Assembly: GCA_049890215.1 (NCBI GenBank)
Contig: JBMHBX010000014.1
Location: 1-10,400, forward strand
DNA from: UBA685 sp049890215
Lineage (GTDB): Bacteria; Pseudomonadota; Alphaproteobacteria; Puniceispirillales; Puniceispirillaceae
Direction of reading: 5' to 3'
DNA length: 10,400 nt
The translations under genes and the position numbers were made by a program. Position 1 is the first letter of the stretch, and each line of letters starts with the position of its first letter. Of the stretch, positions 1 through 6,659 are shown piece by piece. Under the pieces are notes generated by a model. The model was not told the DNA's origin and ran no database searches. It saw only the letters and a program-made list of their open reading frames with translations.

Positions 1-1
1 C

Positions 2-229
2 AATTTGCTCGGGGTGCGTAAAGGCGCTGTGCTGAGCAAAGAAAGCTTTATTGATCATCTTTATGGCGGCCGTGATGAGCCGGAATCCAAAATTGTGGAT
101 GTCTTTATGTGTAAATTGCGGCAAAAACTGAAAAAAGCAGGACTAAAAGGCGCCGCTATCCAGACTGTATGGGGGCAAGGCCACAAGCTTGTTGAAGTTG
201 ATGAGACAGAGTTTGTACAAAGTGCCTAG
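2..229 (+). CDS. ctrA: CtrA-type response regulator, C-terminal DNA-binding domain (5' end outside window)
   Basis: This is the last 75 codons of a response regulator; the reading frame is already open at the left edge, so the receiver domain and start lie outside. The visible part is an OmpR/PhoB-type winged helix. The segment with DEPESKIVDVFMCKLRQKL and the following TVWGQGHKL closely resemble the recognition helix and wing of CtrA, the master regulator of cell cycle, motility and division genes in alphaproteobacteria. CtrA is phosphorylated through the CckA-ChpT relay and binds paired TTAA half-sites; I saw no clear TTAA-N7-TTAA site in this window. The short acidic tail (VDETEFVQSA) follows the wing, as is usual in the family. 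The assignment to CtrA rather than another OmpR-type regulator rests on this domain only, but the match in the recognition helix is distinctive. Confidence 0.87.
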   Translation, partial: NLLGVRKGAVLSKESFIDHLYGGRDEPESKIVDVFMCKLRQKLKKAGLKGAAIQTVWGQGHKLVEVDETEFVQSA

Positions 230-343
230 AGGCTTGCTTCGTTAAAATGCGCTCTTTTCATTTTGTGACCCTCGCTCTATGGTGGCGGCATGAAGGCGCA
301 TTGTGATAACCACGCCCTCGTTTCAGACTGCACAAAATAATGA

Positions 344-367
344 CAGGTAATGATAGCAGGTAATCAT
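344..367 (+). repeat. Tandem 13-nt repeat carrying the DUF3553 gene start
   Basis: CAGGTAATGATAG (344-356) is followed directly by CAGGTAATCATGG (357-369), so 11 of 13 bases repeat. The second copy holds the AGG ribosome-binding core and the ATG at 366. The first copy also has an AGG and an ATG (350), which opens a 15-codon frame, out of phase with the gene, ending at 395-397. This duplicates the translation initiation region. Whether the first ATG is used is unknown. Confidence 0.6.
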
Positions 368-551
368 GGTCGGTTTTATAGATTTCAGCTTAGGTGATTT
401 TGTTGTGCATCCTGAAAAACCGGAATGGGGCGTTGGGCAGGTTCAGTCAATTACCGGCATGCGTGTTGTGGTCAATTTCGAAGAAGCAGGCAAATTATTG
501 ATCAATTGTGAAACGGTTGACCTTCACCCTGTCGCCCACAGAACAGATTAG
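366..551 (+). CDS. Small DUF3553 family protein (Tudor/CarD-like fold suspected)
   Basis: The gene encodes 61 residues starting at ATG 366, with a short AGCAGG ribosome-binding site 5 to 10 bases upstream. The core GDFVVHPEKPEWGVGQVQSI followed by a VVVNFEEAGKLLI strand matches the DUF3553 family as I remember it: small proteins common in alphaproteobacteria, with the same domain also found as a tail on some UvrD/PcrA-type helicases. The pattern of a GDxVxHP turn, then GxGxV, then a VxFxxxG strand is like the small beta-barrel modules of CarD and the RNA-polymerase-interacting domain of the Mfd repair factor. That suggests a nucleic-acid- or polymerase-binding role, but this is inference. There is no signal peptide or membrane segment, and no cysteine pair for metal binding. 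It lies 136 bases after the ctrA-like gene on the same strand, with no strong terminator visible between them. Function is unknown. Confidence 0.8.
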   Translation: MVGFIDFSLGDFVVHPEKPEWGVGQVQSITGMRVVVNFEEAGKLLINCETVDLHPVAHRTD

Positions 552-575
552 GCCATTTTTAGTCACAAATTCACA

Positions 576-660
576 TTGCATATCAGGCACGATCAAAGCA
601 TAACTGAAAATGGGTTTTCACCCCTGCTCATGATTGTGTTAAGAAAGATTGATCATCATG
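576..660 (+). promoter_or_regulatory. Leader of the formate dehydrogenase operon with small inverted repeats
   Basis: The 106-base gap between the DUF3553 gene and fdhB should hold the operon's control region. A weak promoter candidate is TTGCAT (576-581) with CATAAC (599-604), spacer 17. It is followed by a perfect inverted repeat TGAAAA-TGGG-TTTTCA (605-620). A second pair, CATGAT (629-634) and ATCATG (655-660), would fold over the start codon. Each match is individually weak, and I recognise no known formate- or metal-sensing site here. Confidence 0.25.
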
Positions 661-2388
661 CCTGATTCTGTAGAGACATTGTCTTCGCCTCAGCCACAAA
701 ACCAACGCCGCAAAGGGCGGTTTAAGCCAAAAGGCAGGCTCACAGATCCGGCAGCGCTTGAAAGCGTAAAAACCTTATTATCAGGCGCTAGCTTTGAGCG
801 TGATATGCTTATTGAATATCTGCATATTCTGCAAGATCATCATAAGCATTTGAGCGCTGAAAATCTGGCAGCCCTGGCGCATCTGATGAAATTACCTATG
901 GCAGAAGTCTGGGAAGTTGCCAGCTTTTATGACCATTTTGATCTTGTCAAAGAAGGTGAAGAGGCGCCTGCAAAACGCACTATTCGCGTTTGCACCTCCC
1001 TGTCTTGTATGATGGCAGGCGGCGAAACCTTACTAGAAGAGTTGCAAGCCTATAATAATGAAGAGGTGCGATTTGTCGGCGCGCCTTGTATCGGGGCATG
1101 TGATAAAGCGCCTGCAGCAGCAGACGGGCATAATTTGGTGCCTCACATATCAAAAGACCAATTACTGGAACGGGTGCAGTCAGCCCCTACGCATGATGAG
1201 GCTGTCTCTTATCGCTCGCTTGATGACTATATCGCAGATGGCGGCTATGACTTACTCAATCGCCTCAAATCAGGTGAGATGGACAAAGATGAAGTCATTA
1301 ATGCTTTGTCAGAATCTGCCCTTCGCGGTCTGGGGGGCGCCGGTTTTCCGACTGGTCGCAAATGGTCAATCGTCAGCAATTATGACGGGCCGCGCATGAT
1401 GGCCATTAATGGTGATGAGGGTGAGCCAGGCACCTTTAAGGACCGCCATTACCTGACCACAGATCCGCACAGAATGATCGAAGGCATTCTGATTGCCGCA
1501 AAGGTGGTGGGGATTGCGCATTGTTATATCTATATGAGAGATGAATATCCTGAAATCATAGAGCTTTTGCGACATGAGCTGGCACTTGTTCACAAAGCAG
1601 GTCTTGATGATCATACGGTGGTGGAATTACGCCGGGGCGCAGGCGCTTATATCTGCGGTGAAGAATCAGCGATGATTGAATCAATCGAAGGCAAGCGCGG
1701 CCTGCCGCGTCACAGGCCACCTTATGTGGCTGAAGTCGGATTATTTGGCCGCCCGACCCTTGTGAATAATGTTGAGACCTTATATTGGGTGCGTGACATT
1801 GTGGAAAAAGGGGCTGACTGGTTTAATGATCAGGGCAGAGACGGCCACCCGGGCTTTCGCACCTATTCTGTCTCAGGACGCGTTGCAAAGCCAGGACTTG
1901 TGACTTGTGCGGCAGGCGCCAGTGTCTCAGAGCTGATTGAAGCATGTGGCGGCATGGCAGAGGGGCATGACTTCAAAGGCTATTTGCCTGGCGGCGCTTC
2001 TGGCGGCATTCTGCCTGCCTCAAAAAGCGATATACCATTAGATTTTGGCGGCCCTCTTGCAGATGAAGGCTGTTTTGTTGGCTCTCATGCTGTGGTGATC
2101 TTATCTGATAAGGATAATATGTGGCAGGCAGCGCTGAATTTGATGAAGTTCTTTAAGCATGAATCTTGCGGACAATGCACACCTTGCCGCAATGGCACAG
2201 ATAAGGCTGTCACCTTAATGCAGCAACCAGTTGCCGATACAACCCTTCTTGGTGAATTATCTGTTGCGATGGCAGATGCGTCTATTTGCGGACTTGGACA
2301 GGCAGCTTCAAACCCGCTTGTCAGTGTGATGAAGCATTTCCCGCAAGATATCCCAAATGGCATGCCGTCAAAGTCTGAGGAGGCATAA
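658..2388 (+). CDS. fdhB: NAD-dependent formate dehydrogenase, beta (diaphorase) subunit, NuoE-NuoF fusion
   Basis: This 576-residue cytoplasmic protein takes electrons from the formate-oxidising subunit and reduces NAD+. Residues about 30-165 are a NuoE-like thioredoxin-fold domain whose [2Fe-2S] ligands are visible as C112, C117, C144 and C148 (CTSLSC and CIGAC). The rest is NuoF-like: the glycine-rich FMN region LGGAGFPTGRKW near 225, the nucleotide-site GEESAMIESIEGKRG from 334, an SLBB region around 400-480, and the [4Fe-4S] motif SCGQCTPC (C504, C507, C510) with C544 as fourth ligand. The fused layout and length resemble the beta subunit of the two-subunit Methylorubrum extorquens Fdh1 enzyme, as opposed to the split FdsG/FdsB form. 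ATG 658 is chosen over an in-frame TTG nine bases upstream; AAGAAAG at 641-647 is a modest ribosome-binding site. The stop lies four bases before the fdhA start. A complex I origin is unlikely because no other nuo genes are present. Confidence 0.93.
   Translation: MPDSVETLSSPQPQNQRRKGRFKPKGRLTDPAALESVKTLLSGASFERDMLIEYLHILQDHHKHLSAENLAALAHLMKLPMAEVWEVASFYDHFDLVKEGEEAPAKRTIRVCTSLSCMMAGGETLLEELQAYNNEEVRFVGAPCIGACDKAPAAADGHNLVPHISKDQLLERVQSAPTHDEAVSYRSLDDYIADGGYDLLNRLKSGEMDKDEVINALSESALRGLGGAGFPTGRKWSIVSNYDGPRMMAINGDEGEPGTFKDRHYLTTDPHRMIEGILIAAKVVGIAHCYIYMRDEYPEIIELLRHELALVHKAGLDDHTVVELRRGAGAYICGEESAMIESIEGKRGLPRHRPPYVAEVGLFGRPTLVNNVETLYWVRDIVEKGADWFNDQGRDGHPGFRTYSVSGRVAKPGLVTCAAGASVSELIEACGGMAEGHDFKGYLPGGASGGILPASKSDIPLDFGGPLADEGCFVGSHAVVILSDKDNMWQAALNLMKFFKHESCGQCTPCRNGTDKAVTLMQQPVADTTLLGELSVAMADASICGLGQAASNPLVSVMKHFPQDIPNGMPSKSEEA
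2377..2383 (+). promoter_or_regulatory. Ribosome-binding site of fdhA inside the end of fdhB
   Basis: GAGGAGG sits nine bases before ATG 2393 and lies inside the last codons of fdhB. It is the strongest Shine-Dalgarno sequence noticed in the window and decides the fdhA start at 2393 over the in-frame ATG at 2357, which would overlap fdhB by 32 bases and add 12 residues unlike the family. It also indicates translational coupling of the two subunits. Confidence 0.85.
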
Positions 2389-2392
2389 GGCA

Positions 2393-5161
2393 ATGGCACA
2401 AAAAATTACCTTTACCCTTGATGGCAAACAAGTCACCGCTGACAGTGACCAGTCCATTTGGCAAATCGCCAAAGAACAAGGCACCAACATTCCCCATCTT
2501 TGCTATAAAGATGATGATAATTACCGCGCAGATGGCAATTGCCGTGCCTGCATGGTGGAGATCGAAGGCGAGCGCGTCTTAGCGGCCTCATGCCTGCGTA
2601 AACCAACACAAGATATGGTGGTTCACAGCCAGACTAATCGTGCTGAGACAGCGCGTAAGATGGTTATGGAATTGCTTGTATCTGATCAGCCGCCGCAAAA
2701 TAGCGCGCATGACCCAGACAGCCAGCTCTGGCAATTTGCCAAAGCGCAGGACACAACTGATTCTCGTTTTCCAACCTCTTTTGCACCTGAGCCAGATAGC
2801 TCACACCCTGCTATTGCGGTCAATATGGATGCCTGTATTCAATGTAATCTGTGCGTGCGTGCCTGCCGTGAAGTTCAGGTCAATGATGTGATAGGGCTTG
2901 CCGGCAGAGGGGCTGATGCGCATATCGTTTTCGATTTTGGTGATGATATGGGTGCCTCTACGTGTGTGGGGTGCGGTGAATGTGTTCAGGCCTGCCCAAC
3001 AGGCGCGCTTATGCCAAAAACCGTTCTTGATGAGGGCCAAAAGCTTGCGGTCACGCCAGATAAGCAAGTGGATTCTGTGTGCCCTTATTGCGGAGTGGGA
3101 TGTCAGCTTACCTTTAATGTCAAAGATGAGACCATTGTCTCTGTGACAGGCAAGCAAGGCCCGGCAAATCAAGGGCGCTTGTGTGTTAAAGGGCGCTATG
3201 GTTTTGATTATATCAATAACCCTGAAAGGCTTACCACACCTTTGATCAGACGCGAAGATGTGCCAAAATCAGACTCATTGCCATTTGATCCAACCAATCC
3301 TTTTACGCATTTCAGACAAGCTAGCTGGGACGAAGCGCTTGATTATGCAGCACAAGGATTAAAGCGCACACTTGAGGTGCACGGGCCATCTGCGATGAGT
3401 GGCTTTGGATCTGCCAAAGGAACAAATGAAGAAGCCTATCTTGTACAAAAACTGGTCCGCACCGGTTTCAAAACCAATAATGTGGATCATTGCACAAGAT
3501 TATGTCATGCCTCATCAGTTGCAGCCTTGCTTGAAAATATTGGCTCTGGCGCTGTCACTGCCTCATTTTCGCAATGTGAGCATTCTGATGTGATAATCGT
3601 TATCGGCTCTAATCCGACTGTGAATCATCCTGTTGCGGCAACCTTTATTAAGAACGCTGCTCAAAAAGGGGTTTCATTATTTGTTCTTGACCCGCGTGGC
3701 CAGGCGCTTGACCGTTATGCAAAGGCGTCTTTGAATTTCACCCCCGGCACTGATGTGGCCTTGTTAAATGCCATGATACATACCATCATCGCCGAAGGCT
3801 TATATGACAGCGATTATGTCACAAATCACACAGAAGGGTTTGAAGACCTCAAATCAGCCACAGCCGCAACAAGCCCTGAGGCTATGAGCCCCATTTGCGG
3901 GATCACACCAGAGGTTATCAGGCAGACAGCCAGAACCTATGCAAAGGCAAAAGCAGCGCTGATTTTCTGGGGCATGGGCGTATCACAGCACACACACGGC
4001 ACTGATAATGCACGTTGTTTGATTTCTCTGGCGCTTTTGACAGGGAATGTTGGTAAAGAAGGGGCAGGCCTTCACCCGCTTCGTGGTCAAAATAATGTGC
4101 AAGGCGCCTCTGATGCCGGCCTTATCCCGATGTTTTTCCCGGATTACAAGCCTGTGACAGATGCTGAAACACGCGCGAAATATGAATCATTCTGGAATGC
4201 AAAGCTTGATCCTGAAAAAGGCCTGACAGTTGTTGAAATCACAGATGCAGCTTATGATGGTACAATAAAGGCGATGTATATTATGGGCGAGAACCCTGCT
4301 ATGTCTGACCCTGATCAGACCCATGCACGCGCTGCCCTGACGCGCCTTGACCATCTGGTTGTTCAGGATATTTTCATGACTGAAACAGCCGCTTTTGCAG
4401 ATGTGATACTGCCCGCCTCTGCCTTTCCGGAAAAAACAGGCACAGTGACGAACACAGACAGACGTGTGCAACTTGGCAGACAGGCGGTAAACCCGCCGGG
4501 TGAAGCACGCCAGGACTGGTGGATTATTCAGGAGCTGGCAAACAGACTTGGCCTGTCATGGTCTTATGAGCACCCAAAGGATATTTTTGGTGAAATGCGG
4601 ATGGTGATGCCATCTCTTACAGGCATAAGCTGGTCTCGTCTTGAGGCAGAAGATGCTGTTACCTATCCGTGCGCGGATGAATCCTCTGAAGGTCAGGACG
4701 TCATCTTTGGTGATGCCTTCCCAACGGCCTCTGGCAAAGGCCGGATGACACCGGCTGATATTCTGCCACCTGATGAGCAACCAGATGATCACTATCCGAT
4801 TGTGATGTCGACAGGACGTTTGCTTGAGCATTGGCATACAGGGTCAATGACAAGGCGTGCCACAGTGCTCGATGCGCTTGAGCCAACCGCTGAGGTGCAT
4901 ATCAGCCCTGATGATTTGCAGGATTTATCAGCAAAAGGCGGTGATATGATAGCCGTTGAAACACGCCGTGGCCGCATTGAATTAGCAGCGCGTATGGACC
5001 CAAATCTGCCTAAGGGGATGATTTTTGTGCCATTTTGTTTCGCCGAAGCGCCTGCTAATATGCTAACAAATCCGGCTCTTGACCCTTATGGCAAAATTCC
5101 TGAGTTGAAATTTTCAGCTGCGCGACTATCTGTGATACAGTCACCCATAGCAGCAGAATAA
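2393..5161 (+). CDS. fdhA: NAD-dependent formate dehydrogenase, alpha (catalytic, Mo/W-bisPGD) subunit
   Basis: This 922-residue cytoplasmic subunit oxidises formate to CO2. In order it shows a NuoG-like ferredoxin domain with [2Fe-2S] ligands C37, C50, C53 and C67; two ferredoxin-type [4Fe-4S] motifs, CIQCNLCVRAC (C148, 151, 154, 158) and CVGCGECVQAC (C191, 194, 197, 201); the active-site-proximal [4Fe-4S] motif CPYCGVGC (C230, 233, 237) with C264; then the molybdopterin oxidoreductase fold and its C-terminal dinucleotide-binding domain (HWHTGSMTRR). The metal ligand is Cys371 in DHCTRLCHASS, with His372 next to it; the codon is TGT, so this is a non-selenium enzyme. Residues 68-147 contain no cysteine, so the His-Cys3 [4Fe-4S] site found in NuoG and in FdsA-type subunits is absent. 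Mo and W cannot be told apart from sequence; the related Methylorubrum Fdh1 uses W. No fdhD or cofactor-synthesis gene is in view. Confidence 0.94.
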   Translation: MAQKITFTLDGKQVTADSDQSIWQIAKEQGTNIPHLCYKDDDNYRADGNCRACMVEIEGERVLAASCLRKPTQDMVVHSQTNRAETARKMVMELLVSDQPPQNSAHDPDSQLWQFAKAQDTTDSRFPTSFAPEPDSSHPAIAVNMDACIQCNLCVRACREVQVNDVIGLAGRGADAHIVFDFGDDMGASTCVGCGECVQACPTGALMPKTVLDEGQKLAVTPDKQVDSVCPYCGVGCQLTFNVKDETIVSVTGKQGPANQGRLCVKGRYGFDYINNPERLTTPLIRREDVPKSDSLPFDPTNPFTHFRQASWDEALDYAAQGLKRTLEVHGPSAMSGFGSAKGTNEEAYLVQKLVRTGFKTNNVDHCTRLCHASSVAALLENIGSGAVTASFSQCEHSDVIIVIGSNPTVNHPVAATFIKNAAQKGVSLFVLDPRGQALDRYAKASLNFTPGTDVALLNAMIHTIIAEGLYDSDYVTNHTEGFEDLKSATAATSPEAMSPICGITPEVIRQTARTYAKAKAALIFWGMGVSQHTHGTDNARCLISLALLTGNVGKEGAGLHPLRGQNNVQGASDAGLIPMFFPDYKPVTDAETRAKYESFWNAKLDPEKGLTVVEITDAAYDGTIKAMYIMGENPAMSDPDQTHARAALTRLDHLVVQDIFMTETAAFADVILPASAFPEKTGTVTNTDRRVQLGRQAVNPPGEARQDWWIIQELANRLGLSWSYEHPKDIFGEMRMVMPSLTGISWSRLEAEDAVTYPCADESSEGQDVIFGDAFPTASGKGRMTPADILPPDEQPDDHYPIVMSTGRLLEHWHTGSMTRRATVLDALEPTAEVHISPDDLQDLSAKGGDMIAVETRRGRIELAARMDPNLPKGMIFVPFCFAEAPANMLTNPALDPYGKIPELKFSAARLSVIQSPIAAE

Positions 5162-5185
5162 AGCTATTAAGAGTATAAAGTCCTT

Positions 5186-5241
5186 TGGCGCTGAGATAGT
5201 CGCTTCGTTTTGTCACATGCGAAGGACTAGCCATAGCGCCA
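5186..5241 (+). promoter_or_regulatory. Imperfect hairpin between fdhA and hemA
   Basis: TGGCGCT (5186-5192) pairs with AGCGCCA (5235-5241). Inside it TAGTC (5197-5201) pairs with GACTA (5225-5229) and CTTCG (5203-5207) with CGAAG (5220-5224), leaving a 12-base loop, one unpaired G at 5202 and a small internal loop. That is 17 pairs in three blocks within 56 bases. No U-run follows, so it is not a standard intrinsic terminator. It could end the fdh transcript by another route, protect its 3' end, or act as an operator just upstream of hemA. Confidence 0.5.
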
Positions 5242-5245
5242 GATG

Positions 5246-5254
5246 TGCTATATA
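5246..5254 (+). promoter_or_regulatory. Candidate extended -10 promoter of hemA
   Basis: TGCTATATA fits the extended -10 pattern TGnTATAAT with one mismatch in the hexamer. No good -35 box stands at the usual distance, as is common for extended -10 promoters. Transcription would begin near 5261, giving a leader of roughly 33 bases before ATG 5294. The hairpin at 5186-5241 would lie in the -20 to -75 region as DNA. Confidence 0.35.
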
Positions 5255-5293
5255 CACTGCCACTTATCGGGACATTTGTCATGCCAACACCAA

Positions 5294-6553
5294 ATGAGGC
5301 ACATCTTGGATTATAACGCGCTATTTGCAGACCAGGTCGAAAAGCTGAGAAACGAGAATCGTTACAGATATTTCGTTGAGCTTGAGCGGCAGGTTGGCAA
5401 TCATCCTCATGCCATATGGCATAGCGATGATGGCCCGCGTGATGTGACTGTTTGGTGCTCAAATGACTATCTTGGCATGGGGCAGTCCTCTCATGCTATC
5501 AATGCAATGTCAAAGGCTGTGCAGGAACATGGCACAGGCGCAGGCGGCACCCGCAATATCTCTGGCACTTCATCTTCTATCGTAGCCCTTGAAAAAGAAT
5601 GCGCCCTTGTGCATGACAAAGAACGCGCCCTTGTCTTCACCTCAGGTTATGTTGCCAATGAAGCCAGCATAAGCGCGCTTCTTGCAATGATGGATGATCC
5701 GATTGTGTTATCTGATTCTATGAATCATGCCTCTATCATCTCCGGCATTCGATATGCCAGAGAAGAAAAGCTGATCTTCAGACATAATGATGTGGCTCAT
5801 CTTGAAGAGCTTTTGCAATCACAGCCCTTGTCACGCCAGAAACTGATTATTTTTGAATCTGTCTATTCAATGGATGGCGATACATCACCAATTGCCGAAA
5901 TTGCGGCATTGGCAAAAAAATATAACGCTTTGACCTATCTTGATGAGGTGCACGCTGTTGGTATGTATGGCGCCCATGGCGGCGGTGTGGCACAGCGTGA
6001 AGGTCTGTCAGATGAAATTGATATCATTCAGGGTACATTTGGCAAAGCCTATGGCGCCATGGGTGGCTATATTGCAGCAAGTGATGCGATTTGTGATGCT
6101 ATTCGCTCACACGGGTCAGGTTTTATTTTCACCACCGCTATGCCTCCGGCTCTGGCTGAGGCGGCTTTGGCAAGTGTCTCTTATCTGCGTCACTCTTGTG
6201 CTGAACGTGATGCTCAGCAGGAACAAGCTGCTAAACTGAAGAAACGATTTGCAGAATTAGGCGTGCCTGCCATGCCGTCTACCACTCATATCGTTCCTGT
6301 TATGGTAGGTGATGCGTCAAAATGCTCTGAGATCAGCTGGGCATTGCTTGAAAGATATAATTTATATATTCAGCCCATTAACTATCCCACCGTGCCACGC
6401 GGCACTGAGCGCCTTCGTATCACGCCAGGCCCGCTCCATACAGATGAGATGATTGATGAGCTGGCACACGCGCTTGCGACCATTATGACAGAAATCAGTC
6501 CTCCCTCTATGCAGCCACATGACCAGCAAGGCCCTGTAGCAACCGCTATTTGA
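5294..6553 (+). CDS. hemA: 5-aminolevulinate synthase
   Basis: This 419-residue PLP enzyme condenses glycine with succinyl-CoA to give 5-aminolevulinate, the first committed step of haem synthesis in alphaproteobacteria and mitochondria. The N-terminus, with FADQVEKLRNENRYRYF, is typical of ALAS. The glycine-rich GTGAGGTRNISGT loop, the DEVHAVGMYG block (Asp217 contacts the PLP ring nitrogen, His220 nearby) and GTFGKAYGAMGGY with the Schiff-base Lys251 are intact, as is the C-terminal RLRITPGPLHT. These, especially the ALAS-like start and the TRNISGT block, favour ALAS over the related KBL and BioF synthases. ATG 5294 is chosen because homology begins there; an in-frame ATG at 5243 would add 17 residues unlike the family and would sit on the candidate promoter. 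No good Shine-Dalgarno precedes 5294. It lies 132 bases after fdhA and 106 bases before hemH, so the first and last haem steps are neighbours. Confidence 0.94.
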   Translation: MRHILDYNALFADQVEKLRNENRYRYFVELERQVGNHPHAIWHSDDGPRDVTVWCSNDYLGMGQSSHAINAMSKAVQEHGTGAGGTRNISGTSSSIVALEKECALVHDKERALVFTSGYVANEASISALLAMMDDPIVLSDSMNHASIISGIRYAREEKLIFRHNDVAHLEELLQSQPLSRQKLIIFESVYSMDGDTSPIAEIAALAKKYNALTYLDEVHAVGMYGAHGGGVAQREGLSDEIDIIQGTFGKAYGAMGGYIAASDAICDAIRSHGSGFIFTTAMPPALAEAALASVSYLRHSCAERDAQQEQAAKLKKRFAELGVPAMPSTTHIVPVMVGDASKCSEISWALLERYNLYIQPINYPTVPRGTERLRITPGPLHTDEMIDELAHALATIMTEISPPSMQPHDQQGPVATAI

Positions 6554-6594
6554 CAGGCCTGTCTTACGCCTTTGCGCCAGAGTGTCATAAGACA
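6552..6594 (+). repeat. Palindrome and inverted repeat between hemA and hemH
   Basis: GACAGGCCTGTC (6552-6563) is a perfect 12-base palindrome overlapping the hemA stop codon. TGTCTTA (6560-6566) is also the inverted complement of TAAGACA (6588-6594), with a 21-base loop. No U-run follows. The site could be an operator, a weak terminator, or a transcript-processing point between the two haem genes. It does not resemble the Irr-type control element I know. Confidence 0.4.
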
Positions 6595-6659
6595 TTGATC
6601 TAAGATGTCCCATCATCTCGTAACATAAGATAAAAGTGAAGAAAAACAGGGCTTTTGCG

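Noticed and set aside
649..657. TTG as fdhB start, three residues upstream of ATG 658
   Set aside because: ATG 658 is the stronger start codon and has AAGAAAG at a suitable distance; the extra residues carry no conserved sequence.
2357..2392. Longer fdhA start overlapping fdhB
   Set aside because: The GAGGAGG site at 2377-2383 points to ATG 2393, where the ferredoxin-domain homology also begins.
3491..3505. Selenocysteine codon at the formate dehydrogenase active site
   Set aside because: The metal-ligand codon is TGT (Cys371) and there is no in-frame TGA.
658..5161. NADH dehydrogenase (complex I) NuoE-F-G genes
   Set aside because: The alpha subunit has the full molybdopterin fold with DHCTRLCHASS at the active site, and no other nuo genes are adjacent.
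5243..5293. Longer hemA start at ATG 5243
   Set aside because: The added residues do not look like the ALAS N-terminus, and the ATG falls at the edge of the candidate promoter and hairpin.
5055..5462. 135-codon open frame on the minus strand across the fdhA-hemA gap
   Set aside because: It covers the ends of two well-supported genes, has no family resemblance and is best read as a shadow frame.
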